A DNA stretch of 64,000 bases, taken from positions 6,269,486 to 6,333,485 of the forward strand of contig NZ_CP022161.1 in assembly GCF_002214185.1 (NCBI RefSeq). Direction: 5' to 3'. Source of the stretch: Streptomyces capitiformicae. GTDB taxonomy: Bacteria; Actinomycetota; Actinomycetes; Streptomycetales; Streptomycetaceae. This document shows, in pieces, positions 41,503-50,511 of this stretch (position 1 is its first letter; every line of letters starts with the position of its first letter). The translations under genes were made by a program, and so were the position numbers. The notes beneath the pieces are model-generated. The model made no database searches. It saw nothing but the letters and a program-made list of their open reading frames with translations, and was not told the DNA's origin.

Positions 41503-41533
41503 TTGACCTTGCCCCAGGGGCAAGGAACACCGT
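41503..41533 (+). promoter_or_regulatory. MerR-type promoter/operator
   Basis: A -35 TTGACC (41503-41508) is followed by CCTTGCCCC-A-GGGGCAAGG (41507-41525), a perfect 9-1-9 palindrome in the spacer. With a 19-base spacer the -10 would be CACCGT at 41528-41533. A long spacer carrying a dyad is the hallmark of MerR-controlled promoters; the site lies 45 bases before the MerR start and indicates autoregulation. Confidence 0.8.
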
Positions 41534-41577
41534 CTTCCCCGCCGGGCGGAGGGCGCCCGGTGACGGAGGATGACCCA

Positions 41578-42459
41578 GTGGAGACGGACGGCCTGCTCAC
41601 CATCGGTGCCTTCGCCGCCCGCGCGCGGCTGTCGGCGAAGGCACTGCGGCTGTACGACCGGATGGGGCTGTTGCCGCCGGCGTACGTCGACGAGGTGAAC
41701 GGCTACCGGTACTACCGCGCCGATCAGGTCGAACGTGCCCGCCTCGTGGCTCTGCTGCGCCAGCTCGACATGCCTCTCGCGCGGATCGCCGAGATCGTGG
41801 ACGTCGTCGAGCTGGACGGCGAGCGGGCCGCCGAGCGGCTCGCCGCGTACTGGGCCGAGGCCGAGGAACGGTTCGCGTCCCAGCGGACCCTCGCCGCCTA
41901 CCTCCGTGGACGACTCTCCGGAAGGGAGCCCGGGATGGGCGGCATGGATGGTACGTACGGAACTTTCGTGGTGGAAACGGTTGATACGGCACCGCAGGTG
42001 GTGCTGACCCAGTCGCGGCACACGATGGTCGACGAGTTGCCCGCGTGGATCGGGGCGTCGCTCGGGCGGCTGGAGGAGGGCGCGAAGGCCTGCGGCGGGA
42101 TCACCGGGGCGCCGTTCGTGGTGTACCACTCCGAGGTGTCGATGGAGAGCGACGGCCCGGCCGAGTCATGTGTGCCGGTGGCCGACCTGGACGCCGCCAA
42201 GGTGTGGGCGGCCGAGCAGGGGCCTGCCTGGAACACGAAGGTGCGCGTGGAGCCCGCGGGACGGCTCGCGTACACCCGGATCACCAAGGCCCAGGTCGCG
42301 TATCCGCAGATCGGTGCGGCCTTCGAGGCGGTCGAGCGGTGGATCGCCGAGCGAGGCCTGAGGATCACCGGCCCCTGCCGCGAGATCTACTTCACCGACT
42401 GGGACACGGCCGGCCCCGAGGACCCGGTGTGCGACGTGGCGTTCCCGGTCGCATCCTGA
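41578..42459 (+). CDS. MerR family regulator with GyrI-like effector domain
   Basis: 293 residues from GTG 41578, with GGAGGA 7 bases upstream. The MerR winged helix is LTIGAFAARARLSAKALRLY, DRMGLLPPAYVDEVNGYRYY, followed by RLVALLRQLDMPLARIAEIV and a coiled-coil dimerisation helix. From about residue 135 a GyrI/AraC-type effector-binding domain follows (VVLTQSRHTMVDELPAWIGA ... CREIYFTDWD), as in BmrR-like multidrug sensors. No obvious efflux gene lies directly downstream. Confidence 0.92.
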   Translation: METDGLLTIGAFAARARLSAKALRLYDRMGLLPPAYVDEVNGYRYYRADQVERARLVALLRQLDMPLARIAEIVDVVELDGERAAERLAAYWAEAEERFASQRTLAAYLRGRLSGREPGMGGMDGTYGTFVVETVDTAPQVVLTQSRHTMVDELPAWIGASLGRLEEGAKACGGITGAPFVVYHSEVSMESDGPAESCVPVADLDAAKVWAAEQGPAWNTKVRVEPAGRLAYTRITKAQVAYPQIGAAFEAVERWIAERGLRITGPCREIYFTDWDTAGPEDPVCDVAFPVAS

Positions 42460-42475
42460 CCTTGGCTGCGCGGTC

Positions 42476-42503
42476 ACGGCCGTAGGGCTTTCCCTACGGC
42501 CGT
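42476..42503 (+). terminator. Terminator hairpin after the MerR gene
   Basis: ACGGCCGTAGGG, loop CTTT, CCCTACGGCCGT: a perfect 12-bp stem 17 bases after the stop codon. No T-run follows. Confidence 0.75.
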
Positions 42504-42628
42504 AACCGATCGCACACATCCTGTCGGCCAACTGTCAGCGGGTGATTAGCGTCTACCTCAACAAAAGACCAACTCCAGGCAGGACCAGCGCCCGCCCGCA
42601 CGAGCCGAAACGGAACGGAAGAGCCGCA

Positions 42629-44383
42629 GTGGCCTTTGCCGAGCTGACCCCGCAACGCCCCGTCTCGCGCGCGGACAAGCCGTCCCCGACGCGTGAGCCG
42701 TGGCGGGAGCGCCACCGAGTGCCCCTCACGGCCGCCTTGTGCGCCCTTCCGCTGTACGTCGTGTGGTGGGCGGTCTTCGCGACCGGCGGCGGCGATCTGG
42801 CGGCCCAGGTGGCGTGGGCGGAGTTCGCGAAGACGTACCCGGACTCCGCGGTCAACCTGTTCTGGTACGGCGGACTCCACGCGGCGAACTACAGCGTGCT
42901 CTCGCCGTATCTGATGGCGGCGCTCGGCGTCGTCCCCGTCACGCTCCTGTCGGGACTCTCGGCCTCCTGGCTCGCCGGCGAGGCCGTCACCCGAACAGGC
43001 GTACGCAGACCGGTGTGGATCGCGCTGGCGGTGACGTTCTCGCTGTGGTGCCAGGTGGTGTCGGGGCGCTCCACGTTCATGCTGGGCACGGCCTTCGCGA
43101 TGGGGGCGCTGCTGGCGGTGGTGAGCGGGCGCACCGGGCGGCAGCTCACCGTGGCGGCGGTGTGCGCGACGCTGTCCACGATGGGGAGCCCCGTCTCCGG
43201 GCTCTTCCTCCTCGTGGTCGGCGCCGCGTATCTGCTGTGCCGTGAGTGGGGCCGGGCGGCGGCGCTGTTGGTGCCGCCGGTGACCGTCGTCGCCGTCACC
43301 ACGCTGCTGTTCCCCTTCGAGGGCGAGCAGCCCATGGCGTTCAACCGGATATGGCCGCCGGTCGTGATCTGCGCGGTGGTGGTGCTGGTCGCGCCGAGCG
43401 CCTGGCGGGTGCTCCGCCTCGGCGCCGCGGTCTACGCGCTCGGCGTGGTGCTGTGTTACCTGATCCCGACCCCGATCGGCACGAACGTCGAGCGGCTCCT
43501 GGAACTGGCGGGACCGGCGGCCGCGCTGGCCATCGCCCTGTATCGGTGTGAGGGGCGCGAGGCGGACTCCCGGCTCCCCCTGTCCTGGTTCACTCCCGGG
43601 CGGCGGCAGGTGGCCGGCGCGGTGGCCCTGGTGCTCTCCCTGACCTGGCTGACCAGCAAGACGACGGCCGACATCGTCACCAACACCAAGGTCCCCGAAT
43701 GGGCCGTGAAGACCGACGGTGTGGTGAAGGAGCTCCAGCGGCTGGGCGCCTGGAAGACCCGCGTCGAGGTGGTACCGGCCCGCGACCACCGCGAGGCCGC
43801 CATCCTCGCCCCGTACATCAACATGGCGCGCGGCTGGAACCGCCAGGCCGACGTCGAACGCGGCCGCCTCTTCTACGAGGGCCACGGCGGCACCGAGGTA
43901 CCCGAGGGCGCCTTCACCCCGACCGCGTACAAGGCCTGGCTCTCCCAGTGGGCGGTCGGTTTCGTCGTCCTCGTCAACGGCGAACCGGACGGTCCCGCCA
44001 AGCTCGAACACGCCCTGGTGACCAGCGAACCGGAGTATCTGGAGCGCGTCTGGGAGGACGCCAACTGGAAGATCTACCGGGTGAAGAACGCGACCCCGCT
44101 GGTCGACGCGCCCGCCTCCGTCGTCTCCGCCGACGGCGCCAACCTCGTCGTCCACATGCCGAGGCCCGGTGAGGTCATCGTCCGCGTCGCCTACTCCCCC
44201 TGGCTCTGGGCCGACAACGGCTGCCTCACCGCCGACCGCGAGTCGGACGGGGAGCTGACGGAGTTCACCCGTCTCACGGTCCACGAGGCGGGGGACGTAC
44301 GGATCAGTTCGCAGTACGGGGGGCCGTCGCGGAGTACGGCGTTGGAGTGCGAGAAGGAAGAGGAAGAGGAAGAGGAGCCGTAG
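42629..44383 (+). CDS. Polytopic membrane protein of unknown function
   Basis: 584 residues from GTG 42629 (GGAAGAG upstream); an in-frame ATG at 42542 lies in non-conserved sequence. About ten hydrophobic helices between residues 35 and 375 (for example LTAALCALPLYVVWWAVFAT, SPYLMAALGVVPVTLLSG) precede a soluble C-terminal domain with VEVVPARDHREAAILAPYIN, ARGWNRQADVERGRLFYEGH and VIVRVAYSPWLWADNGCL. The layout resembles Streptomyces integral membrane proteins with a glycosyltransferase-like fold, but no catalytic motif is identified. A run of seven Glu ends the protein. Confidence 0.8.
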   Translation: MAFAELTPQRPVSRADKPSPTREPWRERHRVPLTAALCALPLYVVWWAVFATGGGDLAAQVAWAEFAKTYPDSAVNLFWYGGLHAANYSVLSPYLMAALGVVPVTLLSGLSASWLAGEAVTRTGVRRPVWIALAVTFSLWCQVVSGRSTFMLGTAFAMGALLAVVSGRTGRQLTVAAVCATLSTMGSPVSGLFLLVVGAAYLLCREWGRAAALLVPPVTVVAVTTLLFPFEGEQPMAFNRIWPPVVICAVVVLVAPSAWRVLRLGAAVYALGVVLCYLIPTPIGTNVERLLELAGPAAALAIALYRCEGREADSRLPLSWFTPGRRQVAGAVALVLSLTWLTSKTTADIVTNTKVPEWAVKTDGVVKELQRLGAWKTRVEVVPARDHREAAILAPYINMARGWNRQADVERGRLFYEGHGGTEVPEGAFTPTAYKAWLSQWAVGFVVLVNGEPDGPAKLEHALVTSEPEYLERVWEDANWKIYRVKNATPLVDAPASVVSADGANLVVHMPRPGEVIVRVAYSPWLWADNGCLTADRESDGELTEFTRLTVHEAGDVRISSQYGGPSRSTALECEKEEEEEEEP

Positions 44384-44392
44384 GGGGAAAGA

Positions 44393-44433
44393 AGGGGTGG
44401 GGCGGGGTTCCGGAAGAACCCCGCCCCACCCCT
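44393..44433. terminator. Bidirectional terminator between convergent genes
   Basis: AGGGGTGGGGCGGGGTTC pairs perfectly with GAACCCCGCCCCACCCCT (18 bp, five-base loop CGGAA); the plus-strand side ends in TTTCT. It separates the membrane protein gene from the convergent carboxypeptidase gene. Confidence 0.88.
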
Positions 44434-44449
44434 TTCTCGGATTCCCGGC

Positions 44450-47400
44450 TCAGCTCACCCGCGTGAGTTTCGCTCCGAAGCCCGGTTCGGTGAGGTCGCT
44501 CTGGAGCGCTACGGGGACCTCGACGCCGTCGCCCGTACCGTCGCCGATGATCAGGGAGCCGACCTCGGTGCCGGCCTTGGCCTCGTGCGGGATCGTGGTA
44601 CCCGCGTTCAGCTCCAGCTTGACCGTTTTGCCGGCCCAGCCGACCGCCGAGACGTCCTTGGTGGCCACGACCGGGGTACGGCCGCCGAGTTGGTCGTCGA
44701 CGTAGCCGACGACGTCGCCCTTCTTCAGGATCGTGTCCGAGGTCAGCGCGTCCTGGGCGGCGAGCAGGGCCGTCTTGCTGGCCGCGTTGGCGGTGTCGAT
44801 GATGGAGGGACCCTTGTGCTGGCCCAGGACGGCTCCGACGAGGGTGACGGTCTCGCCGCCGACCTCCTTGGTGGCTGCGAAGAGCAGGTTGCCGCCGGCC
44901 TTGGTGGTGGAGCCGGTCTTGATGCCGATGGCGCCGTCGAAGGGGACGAGCGTGTTCCAGTTGCGGTGCTTCTGGCCGGACGGGTCGATCCACTCGGGCA
45001 GCTTGGTGATCTCCACCAGCGCGGGGATCTTCACCAGCTCGTTGCCCAGCTTCACCTGGTCCGCGGCGGTGGAGACGGTGGTCTCCTTCAGCCCGGAGGC
45101 GTCGGTGTACGTCGTGTTCGTCATCCCGAGCTCCTTGGCGGTGTCGTTCATCTTCTTGATGAACGCCGCCTCGGTGCCCGCGTCCCAACGCGCCAGCAGC
45201 CGCGCGATGTTGTTCGCCGACGGGACCATGATCGCCGACAGCGCCTGCCGCTCGGTGAGCTTGTCGCCTTCCTTGACGGTGGCGAGCGTGGACTCACCGT
45301 CCTTGTAGTAGCCGCCCTCCTTCTCGGCGAGGGCGTCGACGGTGAGGCTCGGCCCCTCCTCGCCCGACTTCAGCGGGTGGCCCTTGAGGATGACGTACGC
45401 CGTCATCGCCTTGGCGACGGACCCGATGGCGACGGGCTTCTGCTCGCCGAAGCTGTCCATCGTGCCGATGCCGTTGACGTCCATCCAGCCCTGGCCTTCC
45501 GCGGGCCACGGCAGGGAGACCTTGTCGCCCTTGAACGCGTACGACTCCTCGGCGGTCAGGGCGAGCGCCGAGGCCGGGAGCGGGCGGACGGACTGCACGA
45601 TCGCGAACACGATCGCCAGCAGGATCACCAGCGGGGTCCAGATCTTGACCCGCCGGATGATCGTCCGTACCGGGGTCTGCGGGGGCGGCGGGGTGTTCGT
45701 CAGCTCCGCCAGCAGATCCAGCGGCGGCCGCGGCGGCAGCGGCTGCTGCGCCGTCAGCTCCGGGCCGACCTGGGGGATGGCCCGGGTGCGCTCGGCGGGG
45801 GTGGTGGCCGGGGAGTCGGAGCCGCCGGGCGCGGTGGGTTCGTCGAGGGGCTTCAGCGCGACGAATTTGCTGGTGCGTTCGGTTGAGGGCCGGGTGGTGT
45901 CCTTGTCGTCCCCGGTCGTGTCGGCGGACGGCTTGGTGGTGTCGCCGCCCAGCTTGAGCATGGTGGTGGGGTGGTCCACCTCGGGCAGGCGGGGAGTCCG
46001 GAAGATGGCGGTCGCCTGATCCACAGGCCGCCCCGCCTCGGCTCCGCCATCGCCCCCAGTGCGACTTCCGTCGCCATCTGTGGGTGACCCCTGCGGGGCG
46101 TCCCCACCGTCGACGGCCTCCGGTCCACGACCTGCCGGAGCGTCGGCCCCGGGGTCATCGCCTTCGGAAGCGCCGGCAGCCGACGCGGCGCCCGTCGAAG
46201 CGTCACCCTCGGGCTCGGCGACCTTCGCAACGGCACCGGCTTCGGCTGCGGACACGTCGGGTTCGGATCCGTCGGCTTCGGGCTCGGCGGCCTTCGGCGC
46301 GGCGCCTGCCGGAGCACCGGCTTGGGGTCCGTCGGCTTCGGGCTCGGCGGCCTTCGGCGCGGCGCCTGCCGGAGCACCGGCTTGGGGTCCGTCGGCTTCA
46401 GGCTCGGCGGCCTTCGGCGCGGCGCCTGCCGGAGCACCGGCTTGGGGTCCGTCGGCTTCAGGCTCGGCGGCCTTCGACGCGTCACCCGCTGAAGCGTCTG
46501 CTCCGGATCCGCCGGCTTCCGGTCCGTCGACCTCGGGCTCGGCGGCCTTCGGCGCGGCGCCTGCCGGAGCACCGGCTTGGGGTCCGTCGGCTTCAGGCTC
46601 GGCGGCCTTCGATGAGGCGCCCGCCGGACCACCGGCTTCGCGCTCGTCGGCTGCCGACGCGGCGCCTGCCGGAGCATCGGCTGCCGACGTGCCGGCTTCG
46701 GGTCCGTCGATCTCGGGCTCGGCGACTGTCGACGCGTCGTCGGCCGGAGCGCCACCCGCCCGTTCGTCGTCCACCGGTGCGTCGGATTCGGGGTCGCCGA
46801 CAGCCAACGCCTCGTCTGTCGGGGCGGCGGCTGACGGTGCGGCGGTCGCGGGCTTGGCGGCCTTCGACGCGTGACCCGCTGAAGCGTCTGCTTCGGATCC
46901 GCCGGCTTCCGGTGTGTCGGCCTCGCGCTCGTCGCCTACCGGTGCGTCGGCCTCGCGCTCATCGGCTGCCGAGGCGTCGTCCGCCCGAGCGAGGTCGGCA
47001 GCAAAGACGCCGGCCGGTCCGGACTCCGAGTCGGCCTTCGGGTCAGCGCCCGATGCGGGCTCCTCGGCAGCCTCGGCTTCGGAGCGCTCGGTGGCCTCAC
47101 GGTCGCCCAACTCGGCCCCGGAACCCCCGGCAGCCTCACCGGCACCCGACTCGGCTCCGGGCTCGTCCTCGGCGCGTTCACCGGCGTCCGTCGCGCCCCC
47201 GTGCTCGTCCCCGTCCGCCTCCGCCGCAGCGGTCGTAGCGTCCTCGTCGCGGTCCTCAGCGCCCCCGGCACTGCCGTCCGCGCCCCGCTCGCCCTCGGCC
47301 CCGTCCTCGCCCTCGTCGGCGGCTGAGCCGCCACCCGAGCCGGCCGGCTTTGGCGTGGGCGCCTCGTCGTCCAGGTTCAGGCCCTCCGCTTCCGCCGCCT

Positions 47401-47581
47401 CCAGGAGGGCTCGGCGGGAGAAGACCGCGGTTGCCTGGTCGGGCTTGGGGGACGGGTCGCGGGTCAGCGCGACTCGGGGGTCGGGGACAGGGCCTGGCTT
47501 CGGAACCGCCGCCTCGTTCCCCGACGTCGACCCTGTCGACGACTCGTACCTCTTCGACCTGTCGGGGGACGTGCCCGCCAC
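44450..47581 (-). CDS. D-alanyl-D-alanine carboxypeptidase with very long N-terminal extension
   Basis: 1043 residues from ATG 47581. The last ~400 residues form a peptidase S11 (PBP5-like) domain: SxxK in AIGSVAKAMTAYVI, SxN in VPSANNIARLLARWD, and KTG in IGIKTGSTTKAGGNLL, then an accessory beta domain. One transmembrane helix (PLVILLAIVFAIVQSVRPLP) precedes it, so the catalytic part is outside and about 600 Ala/Glu/Asp/Pro-rich residues are cytoplasmic. The extension contains short RALLEAAEAEGLNLDDE and DQATAVFxxxxLP motifs and a 20-residue tandem repeat. It trims peptidoglycan pentapeptides; the cytoplasmic tail may connect it to a kinase or polarity system (inference). Confidence 0.9.
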   Translation of the reverse strand: MAGTSPDRSKRYESSTGSTSGNEAAVPKPGPVPDPRVALTRDPSPKPDQATAVFSRRALLEAAEAEGLNLDDEAPTPKPAGSGGGSAADEGEDGAEGERGADGSAGGAEDRDEDATTAAAEADGDEHGGATDAGERAEDEPGAESGAGEAAGGSGAELGDREATERSEAEAAEEPASGADPKADSESGPAGVFAADLARADDASAADEREADAPVGDEREADTPEAGGSEADASAGHASKAAKPATAAPSAAAPTDEALAVGDPESDAPVDDERAGGAPADDASTVAEPEIDGPEAGTSAADAPAGAASAADEREAGGPAGASSKAAEPEADGPQAGAPAGAAPKAAEPEVDGPEAGGSGADASAGDASKAAEPEADGPQAGAPAGAAPKAAEPEADGPQAGAPAGAAPKAAEPEADGPQAGAPAGAAPKAAEPEADGSEPDVSAAEAGAVAKVAEPEGDASTGAASAAGASEGDDPGADAPAGRGPEAVDGGDAPQGSPTDGDGSRTGGDGGAEAGRPVDQATAIFRTPRLPEVDHPTTMLKLGGDTTKPSADTTGDDKDTTRPSTERTSKFVALKPLDEPTAPGGSDSPATTPAERTRAIPQVGPELTAQQPLPPRPPLDLLAELTNTPPPPQTPVRTIIRRVKIWTPLVILLAIVFAIVQSVRPLPASALALTAEESYAFKGDKVSLPWPAEGQGWMDVNGIGTMDSFGEQKPVAIGSVAKAMTAYVILKGHPLKSGEEGPSLTVDALAEKEGGYYKDGESTLATVKEGDKLTERQALSAIMVPSANNIARLLARWDAGTEAAFIKKMNDTAKELGMTNTTYTDASGLKETTVSTAADQVKLGNELVKIPALVEITKLPEWIDPSGQKHRNWNTLVPFDGAIGIKTGSTTKAGGNLLFAATKEVGGETVTLVGAVLGQHKGPSIIDTANAASKTALLAAQDALTSDTILKKGDVVGYVDDQLGGRTPVVATKDVSAVGWAGKTVKLELNAGTTIPHEAKAGTEVGSLIIGDGTGDGVEVPVALQSDLTEPGFGAKLTRVS
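46261..46500 (-). repeat. 60-bp tandem repeats in the carboxypeptidase gene
   Basis: Four consecutive 60-bp units, three of them nearly identical, encode AEPEADGPQAGAPAGAAPKA. More divergent relatives of the unit continue to about 46980. The period is exactly 20 codons, so copy-number change would keep the reading frame. Confidence 0.88.
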
Positions 47582-47843
47582 CGATGCCTCCTCCCGCGCG
47601 CCAACCCGCCCTCAGGATGCGCGCCCAACCGAACTGTGAAACCCGCCGCCCGACACTAGCCACCGCACGCACACCGCGCCGCGCCGCTGTCCGAACCATG
47701 TACCAGTGTCCTGTGTGCGGGCTTAACCCCTCCGGTAGACGAGAACGACATACCTACTGGTTCCACAACATTCCGGTCACGCACCCTCGACAGACCAATG
47801 TGAGAGGGGTCACCCTGTCATTCATCCACGCGGGGAGGCATGG

Positions 47844-48602
47844 ATGGGCAGGAGCCGCAGAACACTTCCGGAGGAGCTTCTGCTGCTGGCGCTGGACCCG
47901 GCCACGGGTACCACCGCACAGCCGCAGTCGCTCGACCTTGGTCTGGCCGGAGCACAGCTAGTGGAGCTGGCGCTGGCCGGACGGATAGCCCCAGACGGGG
48001 ATCGTATCGCCGTGGTGTCCCCACGGCCGACTGGAGATCCGACTTTGGACTGCGCGTTGGAGTTGCTGCGAAGGCGTGGCGCTCCCGTACGTGCCGTCCA
48101 CTGGATAGGCGGGCCGCGTCTCGGGCTCCGCCAGACCTACCTCTCGCATCTGGAGCGGTGCGGCATGGTGCATGCCGTGGCGGGCCAGATGTGCGGAGTG
48201 CTGCCGACGACTCGCTACCAGGCGAGTCAGACCGAGATCAGCCGGGAGATCAGAGCCCGGCTGGATTCCGCGATCCGGACCGGCGTCCCGCCGGACCCAC
48301 GGACCGCGGCGCTCGCCGCACTGGCCCACGCGGTCGGTCTCGGCAAGCACTTGTATCCCGGGAACGAGGGGCGGTCCTCCCGCTCCCGCCTCCGGGATCT
48401 GATCCGGCACGACCCCATGGGCGGCCTGGTGGCCCACGCCGTCATGGACGTGCAGAACGGCGTGGCCGCCCAGCCGCGCCGCGGCCCGGCACCGACCGGC
48501 CGTCAGGCCGCCCCCGGCACCAGGCCGTCCGCACCGGAACCCCCACGCGGCGTTCCGATGCAGCCACGCCGAGGCTCCATGGCCCGCGTCGTGGCGCACT
48601 GA
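47844..48602 (+). CDS. GOLPH3/VPS74 family protein
   Basis: 252 residues from ATG 47844 with GGGAGG 8 bases upstream. TLPEELLLLALDPATGTTAQ and LGLAGAQLVELALAGRIAPD are the conserved start of the GPP34 fold, and RTAALAALAHAVGLGKHLYP with DPMGGLVAHAVMDVQNGVAA the end. In eukaryotes GOLPH3 binds phosphoinositides; the many Streptomyces homologues are of unknown function. A 262-bp divergent region (47582-47843) separates it from the carboxypeptidase and presumably holds both promoters. Confidence 0.88.
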   Translation: MGRSRRTLPEELLLLALDPATGTTAQPQSLDLGLAGAQLVELALAGRIAPDGDRIAVVSPRPTGDPTLDCALELLRRRGAPVRAVHWIGGPRLGLRQTYLSHLERCGMVHAVAGQMCGVLPTTRYQASQTEISREIRARLDSAIRTGVPPDPRTAALAALAHAVGLGKHLYPGNEGRSSRSRLRDLIRHDPMGGLVAHAVMDVQNGVAAQPRRGPAPTGRQAAPGTRPSAPEPPRGVPMQPRRGSMARVVAH

Positions 48603-49067
48603 GCACCGCGAGCACGGAACGAACAACGCGCAACGACACGGAGGTGTACAGTGCCGGGCCCGGAGCCGCGGCCCAACGACACCACACGCACTCCGCGTTC
48701 GACGTGTAGCACAGCACCGTCTGCACCGTCTGCACCGCCGGCACCGAGCCGCCAGCACGGGACCCAGGACCCGGTTCGGGAGCCGCCGGCTCGCGCGGGG
48801 CGCGTGCGGCCGTACGTACGACCGGTTCGACGGCGTACGACTCGGCCCACCGCCCCGCGCGGCCGCATGCCCGGCGCCAGGGCGCCACATCGGGCGGGAA
48901 TCCGGCGGAAATCCGGCGGAGATCCCTCCACGGCGGAAAAACTACGGTGCAAACCACGCATGCGCAGCGCATATCCGCCGTTTTCCAGCGGTACTCGTCA
49001 CCTTGGTGGCAATCTGCTCAACAGCAGATACACAAGGTAGAGGCCCGCAGCCGGAGGTGCACGTCCC
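48603..49067. other. Intergenic region with short direct repeats
   Basis: No gene can be supported; open frames here have arginine/proline shadow composition. Short direct repeats are present: GTCTGCACC twice near 48718-48736, and ATCCGGCGGA twice near 48900-48925. A run of GC-rich sequence gives way to more balanced sequence from about 48940, probably the promoter of the XRE gene. Confidence 0.45.
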
Positions 49068-49925
49068 GTGGCGTCCAATGTCAATCCCACTGTCAGGCGA
49101 CGCCGACTGGGCATGGAGTTGCGCAGGCTCCGTGAACAGAAGGGAATGACCGCCGAGGAGGTCGCGGACCGGCTGCTGGTCTCCCAGTCGAAGATCAGCC
49201 GCTTGGAGAACGGCCGCCGCAGCATCAGCCAGCGCGACGTCCGTGACCTGTGCGGGGTCTACGAGGTCGATGACCAGCGGGTCGTCGAGTCGCTGATGCA
49301 AATGGCCAAGGACTCCCGCCAACAGGGCTGGTGGCACGCCTTCGGCGACGTCCCGTACAGCGTCTACATCGGCCTGGAGACGGACGCCGCCTCACTCAGG
49401 GCCTACGAGCCGCAGATCGTCCCCGGGCTGCTGCAGACCCGCCCGTACGCCGAGGCGCTCATCCAGGGCGCGCTGCCCGAGACGTCGACGGCCGATGTCG
49501 AGAAGCGCGTCCAGGTGCGGCTGCGCCGGCAGGAACGTGTCTCCGCCGAGGAGAACCCGCTGCGCCTGTGGACGGTACTGGACGAGGCCGCGCTGCGCCG
49601 GATCGTCGGCAGCCGTTCGGTGATGCGCGAGCAGTTGGAGCATCTCGCCGAGATGTCCCGGCTCCCCCACATCACCGTGCAGGTGCTGCCGTACGAGGTG
49701 GGGGCGCATCCGGGCCTCAACGGCCAGTACGCGATCCTGGAATTCCCCGACACCTCGGATTCGAGCGTCGTCTATATCGAGGGCGTCACCAGCGATCTCT
49801 ATCTGGAGAAACCGCTCGACGTGCAGAAATACAGCGTGATGTACGAGCATCTCAGAGCCCAGGCCCTGAATGTCGATCAGTCGCGCCAGTTCATCGCGGA
49901 CATCGCGAAGGAGTACGCGCGTTGA
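49068..49925 (+). CDS. XRE family regulator with DUF5753
   Basis: 285 residues from GTG 49068 (GGAGG upstream). The HTH is LGMELRRLREQKGMTAEEVA, DRLLVSQSKISRLENGRR; the DUF5753 domain contains YIGLETDAASLRAYEPQIVP, GLLQTRPYAEALI, RLRRQERVSAEE, ITVQVLPYEVGAHPGLNGQY and VVYIEGVTSDLYLEKPLDVQ. Complete. A DUF397 gene follows 229 bases later on the same strand, the usual partner. Such pairs affect differentiation in Streptomyces. Confidence 0.93.
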   Translation: MASNVNPTVRRRRLGMELRRLREQKGMTAEEVADRLLVSQSKISRLENGRRSISQRDVRDLCGVYEVDDQRVVESLMQMAKDSRQQGWWHAFGDVPYSVYIGLETDAASLRAYEPQIVPGLLQTRPYAEALIQGALPETSTADVEKRVQVRLRRQERVSAEENPLRLWTVLDEAALRRIVGSRSVMREQLEHLAEMSRLPHITVQVLPYEVGAHPGLNGQYAILEFPDTSDSSVVYIEGVTSDLYLEKPLDVQKYSVMYEHLRAQALNVDQSRQFIADIAKEYAR

Positions 49926-50154
49926 GCCTGTCGGGAGTGGAGGGGCGGATGGTACACCTTCACCACTTCCCAGTGGAAGACTCACCCGGTATATGCCACC
50001 CGGTCGAGTGAATGGTCGCACCGCGCGCCGATGTTGGCGAGTAGCGTCGATCACGCCAACACGCAACAACGTTGGCGCAAACCGAGCCGCCTGGTTGCTG
50101 GTTCCGGCCGGCGGCGCGGTGACAGCAACTCAACAACTGTGTACCGGAGCAGAA

Positions 50155-50364
50155 ATGGCAATTCGTCAGGGCGCCCTGAATACGTGGAAAAAGTCTTCGT
50201 ATTCGGCTGGAAACGGCGCGTGCATCGAGGTCAAGTCCCCCGTCCTGTCGGCACTCTCCGTTCGGGACTCCAAGACCCCCGACGGTCCCGTGCTGACCTT
50301 CCCCACGGACTCGTGGAACTCGTTCGTGGCAGGCGTGAACCGGGGAACGTTCGATCTCGGCTGA
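50155..50364 (+). CDS. DUF397 domain protein
   Basis: 69 residues from ATG 50155 (GGAG 8 bases upstream). The whole protein is one DUF397 domain: WKKSSYSAGNGACIEV, VRDSKTPDGPVLTFPTDSW, SFVAGVNRGTFDLG. It pairs with the DUF5753-type XRE regulator upstream. Partner proteins of this type are thought to modulate the regulator, in a way that resembles toxin-antitoxin or antirepressor pairs. Confidence 0.92.
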   Translation: MAIRQGALNTWKKSSYSAGNGACIEVKSPVLSALSVRDSKTPDGPVLTFPTDSWNSFVAGVNRGTFDLG

Positions 50365-50476
50365 GACGTCGCCCGCACAACCGATCAACAACTCCATACG
50401 CAACACCGCCAGAGCCCTCTCGACCGGCCCGCCGTCCCTGCCGAGGGGGCTCCGCCCTTGCCCGTACGACTACGGG

Positions 50477-50511
50477 TTACCGACTACCGGCTACCGGCTA
50501 CCGGCTACCGC
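50477..50511. repeat. Heptamer tandem repeat CTACCGG
   Basis: TTACCGA followed by CTACCGG three times and CTACCGC, five 7-bp units. It overlaps the last codons of the minus-strand gene ending at 50505, so copy-number changes would alter that protein's C-terminus. Confidence 0.8.

Noticed and set aside
42494..44284. 596-codon minus-strand open frame
   Set aside because: Shadow of the polytopic membrane protein; its product is low-complexity (His/Arg/Gly) and lacks a plausible start context.
47698..47961. Possible zinc-finger ORF starting MYQCPVCG
   Set aside because: It runs into the GOLPH3 gene in another frame and the rest of the product is shadow-like; the region is better explained as a divergent promoter.
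48651..49040. 129-codon open frame before the XRE gene
   Set aside because: Product is Arg/Pro/Ser-rich with no motif and no ribosome-binding site; it overlaps the probable XRE promoter.
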